Assembly (NCBI RefSeq): GCF_009758175.1
Contig: NZ_WRPM01000011.1
Coordinates: 1-64,000 of the forward strand
Source of the DNA: Nesterenkonia alkaliphila
GTDB taxonomy: Bacteria > Actinomycetota > Actinomycetes > Actinomycetales > Micrococcaceae
Length of the DNA: 64,000 bases
Direction of reading: 5' to 3'
Shown here: positions 8,092 through 16,801 of the stretch, piece after piece
Numbering within the stretch: position 1 is the first letter of the stretch
Layout of the letters: every line of letters starts with the position of its first letter
Made by a program: the position numbers and the translations under genes
Notes under the pieces: generated by a model
Databases searched by the model: none
What the model saw: the letters and a program-made list of their open reading frames with translations, nothing else
Told to the model about the DNA's origin: nothing

Positions 8092-9174
8092 ATGAAGCTC
8101 GTTGCGTTGCGTGGTGGCTCGGGTGACGATGAGGTGCTGCGGACGGCTCAGGATGTCGAGGACTTCGAGCAGGAGATCGTCGACGAGTACGCGATCGCGA
8201 TGGCTGCCGCTGGGCTGAGCGATGGGCATATCCGATCCACGAGAGCGACGATCATCGAGTTTGCCCGGACGTTGACCGGGCCGCTGTGGGAGGCGTCGTT
8301 CGCTGACGCGGACAGGTTCTTGGCCGAGCAGCGGCGCATGGGCCATGCTGTGAGCACTCGGGCGGGCAAGGCGGGCGCGCTGGCCCTGTTCTACGAGTTC
8401 ATCGTTGCTCGCTATCAGGGCCAGATTCACCGGATGACCGGCGTCGTGGTCGACCAGCCGATTGACGAGTTCAACCGGCAGTCGGGTGCGTCGCTGGGCA
8501 AGGTGCGGGTGCCGCCGTCTGACGCCGAGGTCGACGGACTGTTCGCCTCGTGGCGGGGTTCGATCCCCGAGGCGCGGAAGTACCTGCCCGCCGCGCGAGA
8601 CTACTTCGCCGCGTCGCTGTGGCGCAGGCTCGGGCTGCGGATCACCGAGACGGTGATGCTCGACATCCGCGACTGGCGCCCTGACCTGGGTGGGTTCGGG
8701 AAGCTGCATGTGCGGTTCGGGAAGGGCTCGCGCGGGCGCGGCTTCAAGGCCCGCCTGGTCCTGGCGATCAACGGTGCCGATCAGCTCATCGACTGGTGGC
8801 TGGCCGAGGTGCGTCACCAGTTCGGCGAGGACTGGGACAACCCGGACGCGCCGATGCTCCCGTCCGAACGGTTCGATGAAGACCTGGGCCGGTGCGGGCG
8901 CGTGAGCGACTTTTCGTTGCGGCGGGGATTGTCGGTCCAGACCGATCGGTTCCTGCCGGCGTGGTCGGGCCGGCTGACGCCTCATGTGCTGCGGCATTAC
9001 TGTGCCTCCTCGTTGTATGGGTCGGGGATGGACTTGAAAGCGATCCAGGAGTTGCTGGGTCATCAGTGGCTGTCGACGACGTCGGGCTATATCCATGTGC
9101 GCAGCGAGCACGTCGAGCTGGCTTGGCGCAGCGCCAATCAGCGGGTCGAGGCCCGTTTCGCGGAAGAAGGGTGA
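8092..9174 (+). CDS. Tyrosine recombinase, set A gene 1
   Basis: 360 residues. The N-terminal core-binding domain (~30-130) is followed by a complete catalytic domain. It has Arg in RRLGLRITETVML, Lys in the FGKGSRGRGFKAR hairpin, HxxR in LTPHVLRHYCAS, His in LLGHQWLSTTSGY, and the nucleophilic Tyr in that same segment. It is followed by a small helix-turn-helix gene and a zinc-ribbon/recombinase-like gene, all in one direction with minimal spacing. This is a three-gene set seen also at 29.2 kb in this window. Likely role: movement of the set or of a larger segment. Predicted to be catalytically competent. Confidence 0.88.
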   Translation: MKLVALRGGSGDDEVLRTAQDVEDFEQEIVDEYAIAMAAAGLSDGHIRSTRATIIEFARTLTGPLWEASFADADRFLAEQRRMGHAVSTRAGKAGALALFYEFIVARYQGQIHRMTGVVVDQPIDEFNRQSGASLGKVRVPPSDAEVDGLFASWRGSIPEARKYLPAARDYFAASLWRRLGLRITETVMLDIRDWRPDLGGFGKLHVRFGKGSRGRGFKARLVLAINGADQLIDWWLAEVRHQFGEDWDNPDAPMLPSERFDEDLGRCGRVSDFSLRRGLSVQTDRFLPAWSGRLTPHVLRHYCASSLYGSGMDLKAIQELLGHQWLSTTSGYIHVRSEHVELAWRSANQRVEARFAEEG

Positions 9175-9181
9175 TGAGACC

Positions 9182-9508
9182 GTGCAGTGGAATCTGAGGA
9201 TGAGAGCCGCCGAGCGCGGCATCTGGAAGTCCGCCGAGATGCGCCGCCGCCTCGCCGCAGAAGGCTTGGAGATCAGCGCCGGGAAGATGTCGTCGTGGTG
9301 GGCCGGAACCCCGCCAACGATCCGGCTGGAAGAACTCGACGTGATCTGCGTGGTGCTGGAGTGCAGCCCATCTGATCTGATGGTGCCCGAGCCGGAGAAG
9401 GTCGCCGCCCGGAGGCCGCAGAACGTCGAGACGATCAACGGGCAGAACGACACCCCGCCCAGGGTCGCGCCCCGGTTCGGGAAACCTCGTTCCGAGCCTC
9501 CGGTATGA
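9182..9508 (+). CDS. Small XRE-like DNA-binding protein, set A gene 2
   Basis: Starts at GTG 9182 (VQWNLRMRAAERGIWKSAEM) and gives ~108 residues. A helix-turn-helix of the Cro/CI type covers residues ~3-68. Recognition is supported by the MSSWWAGTPPTIRLEELDVI segment and the closing VLECSPSDLM, where the family usually has L.C.P.DLL. A basic, disordered tail follows. The homologous protein of set B (30311-30643) has the same layout (MRWNLRQLMAAKGM, then CDILDCTPNDLLEL). Its stop overlaps the next start by 4 bases. It may regulate the set or act as a recombination accessory factor. Confidence 0.75.
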   Translation: MQWNLRMRAAERGIWKSAEMRRRLAAEGLEISAGKMSSWWAGTPPTIRLEELDVICVVLECSPSDLMVPEPEKVAARRPQNVETINGQNDTPPRVAPRFGKPRSEPPV

Positions 9509-11286
9509 GCCCGGCGGCAGGCGATGACGCGCCGCTGCGGGTGCCGCCGCTGTGCAACAGTTGCCAGCGCAACAGGGTCGCGTGGAGCAAGCCCCGCGTG
9601 GACTTCTGTTACGACTGCCTGCCCGGAGGCCCGTTCACTCCGCCGCCGTGCTCTCGGTGCGGAACGACGACGGACTACTTCAGCCAGGGCCTGTGCGAGC
9701 GGTGCCATCCGCGCAGTCCCGAGCGGATCGGCCCTTGCAAAGACTGCCTCGCATGGGGCGTGTTCCCGCAACACAACTTCCTGTGCTGGACGTGCCGTTG
9801 GTGGCGGCAGCACTACCCGCAAGGCGTGTGCGACTACTGCGGCCGTCAGACCACGGTCGGCGACCAGGGTGCCTGTCGCCTTTGCCTCGAACAAGCACGG
9901 ATGCTGCAAGAGCCCGGCCGTGCACTCGACCTCGACGGGGCGAACAGGTATGGTCAGCAGCTCTTCTTCGCCAACATGCACTTCCAGCGCCGCAAGACTC
10001 GTCGTCTCAAGCCCGCGAACGGCTGGAAGACACCCGGCGGATGGGGTCGCCCCGGCCCGCCGCCGAAGAAGCTGGCCCTGGCCGAGTGGGTTCAGCCCGT
10101 CCTCGTCGACGTGCCACCCGACCCCGAGATGGTGCGCCAGAAGGCCCTCATCGAGAACAGCGAGTTGACCCGATACTGCGCCGCGATCGTGGGCGAGCAC
10201 GCCGAACGGTTCGGATGGTCCAAACGGCAACGCAACGACGTGATCCGCTCGCTGCGCCTGCTCCAGACCCTCCGCGATTCCCCGACCGCGAAGATCCGCG
10301 CCTCCGACGTGCTCCAGCTGCCCCGCTATGACGGCAACATCGTCTCGACCATCGACGTGCTCGAAGCTGCGGGTCTGCTCATCGAAGACCGGCCCCGCCC
10401 CATCGAGGCTTACTTCACCAAGAAGGCCGCGGGCTTGCCGCCGACGATGCGCGAGCAACTCGAGGTCTGGATGACGATCCTGCTCGACGGAGCTACGATC
10501 GCGCCGAGGCAACGCGCCCGCGACCCGCTGACGATCCGCATCCGTATCCGATCCGTCGTGCCCGCCGTCACCGCATGGGCCGAGGCCGGGCACCAGTCCC
10601 TGGCCGAGATCACCGCTGCGCAAGTGCGCGCCGCGCTTCCCGAGAACGGCTCCCAGCGCGTCCTCGCCGAGCAAGGCCTGCGGTCGCTGTTCAAGACCCT
10701 CAAAGCCCGCAAGCTCATCTTCGCCAACCCGACGCGCGGCATGAAAGGCACCCGGCAGAACTCGAACGTGCCGATGCCATTGGACACCGCGCTGGTGCGC
10801 GAGAAACTGAACTCGCCGCAGCCCGTGATCGCGCTGGCCGTCGCGCTCGTCGCCTTCCACGCGCTCACCGCGAAACAGGTCTCCGAGTTGCTGCTCACCG
10901 ACATCGCCGACGGACGCCTCACCCTCGACGGGCGCAGCATCCCCCTCGCCGACCCGGTGCGCGAGCGCCTGGCTCGATGGCTCGACTACCGGCAGACGAA
11001 ATGGCCGAACACGCAGAACCCGCACCTGATCATCAACCAGCGCTCCGCGCCCCGGCTCATGGCCGCCAACCGGACCTATCCCTGGCAGCAGGGCGGTATC
11101 CGCCCGCAGAAGCTCCGCGAAGACCGCATCCTCGCCGAGGTCCACGCCACCGGCGGCGACGCCCGCCGCATCAGCGACCTGTTCGGACTGGGCATCGAGA
11201 GCACGAATCGCTATCTCGACACGCTCGAACACCCCGACCTCGCCAGGGTGCGAGATGATGTTCCCGGAACATCCACCCCGACGTAG
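9505..11286 (+). CDS. Zinc-ribbon plus degenerate tyrosine-recombinase-like protein, set A gene 3
   Basis: 593 residues. Residues ~12-135 contain eight CxxC pairs (CNSC, CYDC, CSRC, CERC, CKDC, CWTC, CDYC, CRLC), consistent with up to four zinc ribbons. The centre (~300-440) resembles a core-binding domain. The C-terminal ~150 residues resemble a tyrosine-recombinase catalytic fold: AFHALTAKQVSELLLTDI, then DGRSIPLADPVRERLARWL, and near the end RISDLFGLGIESTNRYLDTL with a candidate Tyr. A clear HxxR box is missing, so catalysis is doubtful. It is translationally coupled to gene 2 (4-base overlap). Probably a DNA-binding partner of gene 1. Confidence 0.75.
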   Translation: MSPAAGDDAPLRVPPLCNSCQRNRVAWSKPRVDFCYDCLPGGPFTPPPCSRCGTTTDYFSQGLCERCHPRSPERIGPCKDCLAWGVFPQHNFLCWTCRWWRQHYPQGVCDYCGRQTTVGDQGACRLCLEQARMLQEPGRALDLDGANRYGQQLFFANMHFQRRKTRRLKPANGWKTPGGWGRPGPPPKKLALAEWVQPVLVDVPPDPEMVRQKALIENSELTRYCAAIVGEHAERFGWSKRQRNDVIRSLRLLQTLRDSPTAKIRASDVLQLPRYDGNIVSTIDVLEAAGLLIEDRPRPIEAYFTKKAAGLPPTMREQLEVWMTILLDGATIAPRQRARDPLTIRIRIRSVVPAVTAWAEAGHQSLAEITAAQVRAALPENGSQRVLAEQGLRSLFKTLKARKLIFANPTRGMKGTRQNSNVPMPLDTALVREKLNSPQPVIALAVALVAFHALTAKQVSELLLTDIADGRLTLDGRSIPLADPVRERLARWLDYRQTKWPNTQNPHLIINQRSAPRLMAANRTYPWQQGGIRPQKLREDRILAEVHATGGDARRISDLFGLGIESTNRYLDTLEHPDLARVRDDVPGTSTPT

Positions 11287-11354
11287 CCTGTAGGCGTCAT
11301 GAACCTTGAAGTTCCCGCCAAAACCGTCAATATTCACGCGAACTTCTAGACGTT

Positions 11355-12833
11355 TTACATGAGGCGGCTGCGGGTGTCGAACATCTCCAGCTCGTCCGGG
11401 TGCAGCTGGTGCTGGACCAGGTAGGCATGGTCCTTGATGCGCCACAGCCCTTGTCCGATGCCCAGGCCCGGGAGCAGGCTCTGCTCGGTGCCGGTCAGGC
11501 CGAGAGCTGTCGCTGCGCTGGAGAGCTGGTCGGAGGCTTGCCGGTAGATCACGCGGATCTCGGCGTTGGCCAGCAGGGAGTTCGCCAATGCTCGCATAGC
11601 GGTGCCTTGGTCGCCAACGGTCTCCAAGTCGCTGATCTTGTGGAAGATCAACACGTTGCTGATGCCCAGGTGCCGGGACATGCGCCATTGGCTGTCCATG
11701 CGACGCAGCAGCGCAGGTTCGCTGATCACACGCCAGGCCTCGTCATAGACGACGAGGCGCTTGCCGGCGGACGGATCGAGCAGAGAGGCTTCCATCCACG
11801 CGCTGGCGCAGGTCATCAATACCGAGACCAGGGAAGCGTTCTCGACGACCTGGGACATGTCCAGGCTCATCATCGGCAGCGACGGATCGAACCGCACTGT
11901 GGAGGGACCGTCGAACAAGCCCGACAGATCTCCGGAGACGAGGCGGCGCAGGGCATGGCCGACTTCCCGCCCGTCCTCGGCGGTGATGTCCCCGTCCCGA
12001 TCGGGACGCGGGTCGAGGATCCGGTCGACGACCATCGGCAGGATCGGCACATCGGCATCACGGACGGTCTCTTGGAGGGCGAGATCGATCGCGGTGTGTT
12101 CCAGGGCGGTCAGGTGCCGTTCGAGGACGACGGCGGCAAGCGCGCCGAGCAGGTCACGGCGGCGGGCCGAGAGCATCTGCCTCCAGGTCTCATCGGGCGT
12201 GCCCGCGGGCCGGTGGCCTTCGTCGAGTGGATTGAGGCGGGCGCCTGAGCCATGGGCGAGTTGAATCGCTTTGCCTCCGATGGCTTCGGCGATGGCGCTG
12301 TGCTCGCCCTTGGGGTCACAGGGCAGGTAGACCTTGCGTCCGAACGCGACGGAACGGGTGTAGAGCGACTTGATCAGTGCGCTCTTGCCAGCCCCGACGA
12401 TGCCTGCAATGGTCATGTTGGGTGCGGTGATCACGCCTTGCCGGTAGAGCTCGAAGGCATCGAAGACAAAACTTCCCCCGGAGTACATGTCCTGTCCGAT
12501 GAGGACTCCGTTGGTGCCGATCCCGCCTTCGGCCAAGAAGGGGTACGCCCCGCGCAGGGCCGCGGAGGTGTCTTGATGGGGCCGGGCACGGAATCGCATC
12601 GGGGTGCGTAGCGCGGCCGGGCCGGGTTCGCCGGATCGGGGTAGGTAGTGGGTGTTGCGGGCTTCTTCGCGTTCGAGGCGGGCTTGTGCGTCACGGGCGG
12701 CCTTGCGTTCGGCGGCGTCGTTCTTGCGGCGTTGTGCGGCGGCTTTCGCCCGTGCTTTGCGTGCCTTACGAGGGGTCTTCCCTGTCCCGGGCAGGACGCT
12801 GGTGTGGAGTCGGCGGGGTTCTTCCGGTGCCAT
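11355..12833 (-). CDS. VirB4/TraC-type conjugation ATPase
   Basis: 492 residues. A basic, coiled N terminus (~20-60) leads into an ATPase domain. Walker A is GIVGAGKSA at ~144-152, Walker B is LVVYDEAW, and the C-terminal motif VLIFHKISDLETVGDQGT is followed by the ALGLTGTEQSLLPGLGIGQGLW block seen in VirB4/TraC proteins. AAGGAG lies 8 bases before the ATG. It powers the type IV secretion channel with VirD4. It is shorter than full VirB4 because the N-terminal VirB4 region is a separate gene (SCO6880-like) just upstream, as in actinobacterial systems. Recombinase set A ends convergently 68 bases from its stop. Confidence 0.9.
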   Translation of the reverse strand: MAPEEPRRLHTSVLPGTGKTPRKARKARAKAAAQRRKNDAAERKAARDAQARLEREEARNTHYLPRSGEPGPAALRTPMRFRARPHQDTSAALRGAYPFLAEGGIGTNGVLIGQDMYSGGSFVFDAFELYRQGVITAPNMTIAGIVGAGKSALIKSLYTRSVAFGRKVYLPCDPKGEHSAIAEAIGGKAIQLAHGSGARLNPLDEGHRPAGTPDETWRQMLSARRRDLLGALAAVVLERHLTALEHTAIDLALQETVRDADVPILPMVVDRILDPRPDRDGDITAEDGREVGHALRRLVSGDLSGLFDGPSTVRFDPSLPMMSLDMSQVVENASLVSVLMTCASAWMEASLLDPSAGKRLVVYDEAWRVISEPALLRRMDSQWRMSRHLGISNVLIFHKISDLETVGDQGTAMRALANSLLANAEIRVIYRQASDQLSSAATALGLTGTEQSLLPGLGIGQGLWRIKDHAYLVQHQLHPDELEMFDTRSRLM

Positions 12834-12866
12834 CCTGGATCTCCTTTCGGCGTGTGATGGTGTCGG

Positions 12867-14324
12867 TCACAGGCCCCGGCACAGCGGCAGGGCGGCGGCA
12901 GCGAAGGCACTGGCTTGCTGTCCAACCAGGCGGCGGGTCTCGCATGATGCCTGTACCGCGGCTTGTTCGATCGTCGAGACAGCGGTGTCGAGCTCATCGG
13001 AGGTGGGTGCGGTAATCGCGATCAGGCCCGTGTAGCGCAGCGCCCCGTGTCCGGAGACGAGGTCGGCCTCCTGCTGGAGGACGTCGGCGAGCTCTGCAGA
13101 CTGGGTGGCGTCTTCGATCTGCCCGATGCGCTGGCGTTGGGTGCGGTCGGAGATGTGCTCGGTCTTGCGCTTGCGTACGTCGCGGGCTGCCTGGTCGGCG
13201 CGCATCGGGTCGCACAGCAGTGTGAAGGCGCGCCGGACTCCGCCGGCGAGGAGGACTGGTGAGAGGAAGCCGGGGAAGGTGAGGCTGCGGGGCCACTCGG
13301 AGATCCAGAGCACGGCATGCCAGCCGGAGTCGGTGCGCAGCCGGTCCCAGAATTCTTCGACGGCCACCGGGCCGGCGGTCGCGAGGTCCTGTCCGAGCCC
13401 GCCGGCCCGCTCTAGCGCGACAGAGACTTCCGGGTCGTAGGCGCTGCGCAGCATGATCGACAGCTGGCCGGGCCCGTACCAGTCGGAGGGTTCGAGGTCC
13501 GCGGCACGCAGCGCGGTCACCAGGGTGCGCATCTCTTGCCGCAGCACCTCGGCGGCACCTTTCAGGCCCCGGCCGGCTGCACGGATCTGCCGGGCAGCGG
13601 CCTTCATGTCCAGGCTGACCGAGATGGTGGAGATGTGGCGTTCACCGGCGGGGCCTGCCCGGTCGATGAGCTGCTTGTAGGTCTCGGAGACCCAGGAGCC
13701 GTCGTCGTTGCCCTGTTCGGCCCACCACTTGGCTAGCCCGGATCCGGAGTCGGGGATAGCGCGTTCGAGGATCTGGAGACGGGCGATGCGTCCGGAACGG
13801 CACCCGGTCGCCAGTGCCCGCCCCCAGACCTGGACGCGGCGTTCCTGCTCACCGGGGTCAAGGAGCACGAACGAGGAGTGGTGGACTTCCAGCAGCGCGG
13901 TCAGGGTCTGGGCGTGGGGGTCGTGCACCATGACCGCTTTAGTTACCGGGTCGGCGTACTGGCGCAGCGCGGCGGCATCACCGGGCAGCGCGAGGGTGCC
14001 TGCCGGTCTGGGCCGGGTGATGCGTGCCCGGTAGCGGGTCTGTCCGAGCATTGTCCGCCACGTCCAGTGCAGTGCTACCGGCAGCCATTCCACGATCGGG
14101 CGTCCACCGAGGGGCACGAACCCGATGAGCACTGCTGGTGCCCAGAGGGCTGCGGAGTAGAGCATCCACGTGCCCCCGCTCATCATCCCGGCAATGAAAG
14201 AAGCCACGCCGATGGCCAGAGCGATCAGCTGCGCTACAGAGAGGCCAAGCAGGACACCGCGCTTGGACAGTCGGGAGAGCTTGACCGGGGACAGGCCCGT
14301 GTCGGATTCGTTAGCGGCAGGCAT
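12867..14324 (-). CDS. SCO6880-type conjugation protein (VirB4 partner)
   Basis: 485 residues from the ATG at 14322-14324, chosen for AAGGA nine bases upstream. Two adjacent hydrophobic helices (~22-65: LLGLSVAQLIALAIGVASF and WMLYSAALWAPAVLIGFVPL) are followed by a large soluble domain with WLPVALHWTWRTMLGQTRYR and long helical stretches. This layout matches SCO6880-family proteins, which carry a PrgI-like membrane head and a VirB4 N-terminal-like body (recalled). It lies 33 bases upstream of the VirB4 ATPase and is probably co-transcribed with it. Part of the inner-membrane channel. Confidence 0.8.
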   Translation of the reverse strand: MPAANESDTGLSPVKLSRLSKRGVLLGLSVAQLIALAIGVASFIAGMMSGGTWMLYSAALWAPAVLIGFVPLGGRPIVEWLPVALHWTWRTMLGQTRYRARITRPRPAGTLALPGDAAALRQYADPVTKAVMVHDPHAQTLTALLEVHHSSFVLLDPGEQERRVQVWGRALATGCRSGRIARLQILERAIPDSGSGLAKWWAEQGNDDGSWVSETYKQLIDRAGPAGERHISTISVSLDMKAAARQIRAAGRGLKGAAEVLRQEMRTLVTALRAADLEPSDWYGPGQLSIMLRSAYDPEVSVALERAGGLGQDLATAGPVAVEEFWDRLRTDSGWHAVLWISEWPRSLTFPGFLSPVLLAGGVRRAFTLLCDPMRADQAARDVRKRKTEHISDRTQRQRIGQIEDATQSAELADVLQQEADLVSGHGALRYTGLIAITAPTSDELDTAVSTIEQAAVQASCETRRLVGQQASAFAAAALPLCRGL

Positions 14325-14408
14325 CAGGAGTTCCTTTTCGACGAGACAGCGGGGACGAGGCCGTCTGTGGCGCTCGGCTGTCAGGTAGGGCCGCTGACCG
14401 GAAAGAGA

Positions 14409-14480
14409 CAGGCGGCGGAACCGTCCGGCCTGGTGGCGGGTCGCCATTCCCACCAGTGGCCGGCTGGGTTCCGCCGCCTG
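14409..14480. repeat. Long stem-loop inside the transfer operon
   Basis: Outer arms CAGGCGGCGGAACC (14409-14422) and GGTTCCGCCGCCTG (14467-14480) are perfectly complementary over 14 bases. Inner arms CTGGTGG and CCACCAG add a second stem. It lies in the ~210-base gap between the VirB6-like gene and the SCO6880-like gene. Candidate attenuator or RNA-processing element. Confidence 0.75.
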
Positions 14481-14535
14481 CACGCGCGGGGGTCACCTCC
14501 CTTCTGCGAGTCGGCTGAGGTCTTCGGGGGCCGGC

Positions 14536-15954
14536 TCAGCGGCTCGGTGGCGGCTGAGGTGGGTTCTGCTTCGGAGCCGGTGGCTGCTGCACATCCGGTG
14601 ATTGGGAGGTCCGCGGCGGCGGCGCGTCCGGAGTCTGCGGCTTCGCCGAAGGCGGGGCGGCAGCCCCGCTGCCAGCACGGTCGGAGACCTGAGAGCCGTG
14701 CTCCTCGGCGGCCTGGCCGACGCCCTCACCGGTGTCCTTGCCGGCCTTCGCCGTCGCGGCAACCACAACCGCGCCACCGATGACCGCACCGCCTGCCGCC
14801 CCTGCTGCCGCACCGCCACCGCCAGCAGCCGAACCTCCGCCGCTGGCAGCAGAATCGCCGCCACCTGCACTCGCGGTGCCGGCCGGTGCACCCTCCGAGC
14901 CGGTCGGTTTCGGGGGTCCACCGGTGGGCTTTTCGCCACCCGGTGTCTTCTGGCCCTTGTCGCCACCACCGCCGCCGTCGCCGCCGTCGAGGACCTTCTG
15001 CGGGCCCTGGCCCTTCGGGGCGTGCGGGACGGGTACGGGCCGGTTGACCGCCTGCTTGGCTTCCTGCTCGGTGCTGGAGAGGTGGTACATGTCCGCACCG
15101 GCGAAGGCGAGCAGCTTGTAGGCCAGATACGGTGCGAACCCGGCGACCAGCATCAACACGATCCCGGCGATCGGGTCAGAGATGGAGGCGAGGTCCATTT
15201 CGATCGGTGCCGCCACCTGCGTGATCGCAACCAGGAACACCAGGGCCACGATCAGCTTCGACACGATCAGTGCGATCACGAAGCTCGCCCATTTCGCGAA
15301 CCATCCACGGGTGACCTCCCACCCCGCACCGGCCAGCGCGATCGGGCCGAGCACGATGAGGATCAGCAGCAGGGCCTTGCGGATGAGGAGGCTGAACCAC
15401 ACGATCAGTGCCCCGCAGATCGCGAGGAACCCGAGAAAGATCGTCACCAGGATCCCCACCCCAGGAGAAGCGATGCTCGCCACGCTCAGCCCGGTGACCA
15501 GCGCGGCGAGCCGTCCACCCATCTCGTCGAGGGTGTTGCCGGAGGCGTTGATCAGGCCCAGGGTGAGCTGGTCGGTGATCTCCAGCAGGGTCGCGGTGAT
15601 CGTGACGAGGATGAACGCGCCCAGGATGGATTTCGCCATCCCGGTCGCAGCTCTGCCCAGTGCTCCGGGTTCGCGGCGGATGAGTCCGCCGATGAGCTGG
15701 AGGCAGAAGAACGCGAAGGTGATCAGCACCGCGATGCCGAAGACGATGTTGTAGATCGACAGGTACTCCGGGCTGGTGATGTCGACCAGGGTGGTGGTGG
15801 AGAACAGCTCCCAGATGCCTTCGAAGAGCCATTGCGCGGTCGAGCCCATTGCATCGGCCATCCACTCGAATGGTGCGATGACGACCGCGGCGACGGCGTC
15901 GCCGGCGCTGTCGCAGACGTTGCTGATGATCGGGATGTCGCAGACGCCAGCCAT
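14536..15954 (-). CDS. VirB6/TrbL-type polytopic membrane protein
   Basis: 472 residues; the start ATG (15952-15954) has AAGGAGG six bases upstream. About six to eight membrane segments between residues ~50 and ~310 (YNIVFGIAVLITFAFFCLQL; ILGAFILVTITATLLEI; LVTIFLGFLAICGALIVWF; LLLILIVLGPIALAG; FVIALIVSKLIVALVFLVAI; IAGIVLMLVAGFAPYLAYKL). A conserved Trp region (GWEVTRGWFAKWASF) sits between them. The last ~150 residues are Gly/Pro/Ala-rich low complexity, predicted cytoplasmic or extracellular tail. This matches the conjugation channel membrane component of actinobacterial T4SS. It is directly downstream of two small DUF6112 genes. Confidence 0.85.
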   Translation of the reverse strand: MAGVCDIPIISNVCDSAGDAVAAVVIAPFEWMADAMGSTAQWLFEGIWELFSTTTLVDITSPEYLSIYNIVFGIAVLITFAFFCLQLIGGLIRREPGALGRAATGMAKSILGAFILVTITATLLEITDQLTLGLINASGNTLDEMGGRLAALVTGLSVASIASPGVGILVTIFLGFLAICGALIVWFSLLIRKALLLILIVLGPIALAGAGWEVTRGWFAKWASFVIALIVSKLIVALVFLVAITQVAAPIEMDLASISDPIAGIVLMLVAGFAPYLAYKLLAFAGADMYHLSSTEQEAKQAVNRPVPVPHAPKGQGPQKVLDGGDGGGGGDKGQKTPGGEKPTGGPPKPTGSEGAPAGTASAGGGDSAASGGGSAAGGGGAAAGAAGGAVIGGAVVVAATAKAGKDTGEGVGQAAEEHGSQVSDRAGSGAAAPPSAKPQTPDAPPPRTSQSPDVQQPPAPKQNPPQPPPSR

Positions 15955-15990
15955 GACCAACCTCCTTCCTCTTGTCGGGGTGGCCGGTGG

Positions 15991-16317
15991 TCAGGAGACG
16001 GTCTGGCCGACGTTCCAGAAGAAGTTGATCAGCGTGACCGCCGCGCCGGTGATCACGGCGGCGGCACAGGACACGAGGACGCCCACCTTTCCCCTTGAGG
16101 CGAGGTGCGGGTTGGAGCTATTGGAGCCGAAGCCCCATACGATCGCACTGATCAGCAGGGCCAGGACGGAGAGGATGAGCGCGATGGTCATCACCGCGCC
16201 GACGATGTTGCGCAGTGCGGCGATGCCGGGCAGGCCGTCGTCGTTGGGGGTGACGTCGACGTTCATCGGCACCAGGACGGTAGACAGGGTGGGTGCGAGT
16301 TCGAGCAGCACGGACAT
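15991..16317 (-). CDS. DUF6112-type small membrane protein (channel or pilin-like), copy 1
   Basis: 108 residues from ATG 16315-16317 with GAGGAGG eight bases upstream. Two transmembrane helices: IVGAVMTIALILSVLALLIS and VGVLVSCAAAVITGAAVTLIN. A charged loop between them has NPHLASRGK. It shares its layout with the next gene upstream (QVATRGRTGVLVALGGAALSG), so the two are paralogues. The pattern of two helices and a short basic turn resembles VirB2/TrbC pilins and the DUF6112 family of actinobacterial transfer regions. Confidence 0.75.
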   Translation of the reverse strand: MSVLLELAPTLSTVLVPMNVDVTPNDDGLPGIAALRNIVGAVMTIALILSVLALLISAIVWGFGSNSSNPHLASRGKVGVLVSCAAAVITGAAVTLINFFWNVGQTVS

Positions 16318-16395
16318 GCTGGTGGCCTCCTCATCGGTTGCGTGCCCGCGCATCTCGCGGGCTCGACCGTTCAGGTGGGGTGGCCAACCCGGCTG

Positions 16396-16731
16396 CTAGA
16401 TGGTGCCGCCGACGTCGATGAGGAAGTTCATCCACACGACCGCCCCGCCCGACAGGGCGGCGCCGCCGAGGGCGACCAGGACGCCAGTGCGGCCACGGGT
16501 GGCGACCTGAGCATTGCCACTGGAGGCGCCGAGTGCCCAGGCGATGATGCTGATCAGCAGCATCAGCAGTGAGAACACCAGCACCACCGTCAGCAATGCA
16601 CCGAGGACCTCGAGGATCAGATCGCTGCCGCCGACGGCGTCGAAGTCCGGGAACACCGACGCGCCCACCCCCGTCAGCAACCGCATCGAAGAGGTGGGCG
16701 AGAGCATGGGCGCCAGTGGCGGTGTGGTCAT
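16396..16731 (-). CDS. DUF6112-type small membrane protein, copy 2
   Basis: 111 residues from ATG 16729-16731 with GGAGG eight bases upstream. Two membrane helices (LGALLTVVLVFSLLMLLISI and GVLVALGGAALSGGAVVWMN) around a loop with AQVATRGR. It is a paralogue of the next gene downstream: the same order SS(N/G)xxxASRGKxGVLV in one and NAQVATRGRTGVLV in the other. Two different pilin-like subunits could assemble together or be alternative forms; this is inference. Confidence 0.75.
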   Translation of the reverse strand: MTTPPLAPMLSPTSSMRLLTGVGASVFPDFDAVGGSDLILEVLGALLTVVLVFSLLMLLISIIAWALGASSGNAQVATRGRTGVLVALGGAALSGGAVVWMNFLIDVGGTI

Positions 16732-16801
16732 GAGCGGGGCCTCCAATGCACGGGTTCGGCGGTGTCGCGATGTGCATCAGGTGCGAGGCCTCCACCAGGT
16801 G

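Larger units (their letters stand above)
7936..11315. repeat. Direct 10-base repeat bracketing recombinase set A
   Basis: TTGAAGTTCC occurs at 7936-7945 and 11306-11315, about 156 bases before gene 1 and 20 bases after gene 3; the second copy sits just past the stop of VirB4 in the convergent direction. They could mark the ends of the set, or be chance. Confidence 0.35.

Noticed and set aside
7744-11688. A 1314-codon open frame on the minus strand across recombinase set A
   Set aside because: It lies antisense to three genes with clear recombinase, XRE and zinc-ribbon motifs; its translation is low-complexity Arg/Gly/Pro text with no domain, a by-product of high GC.
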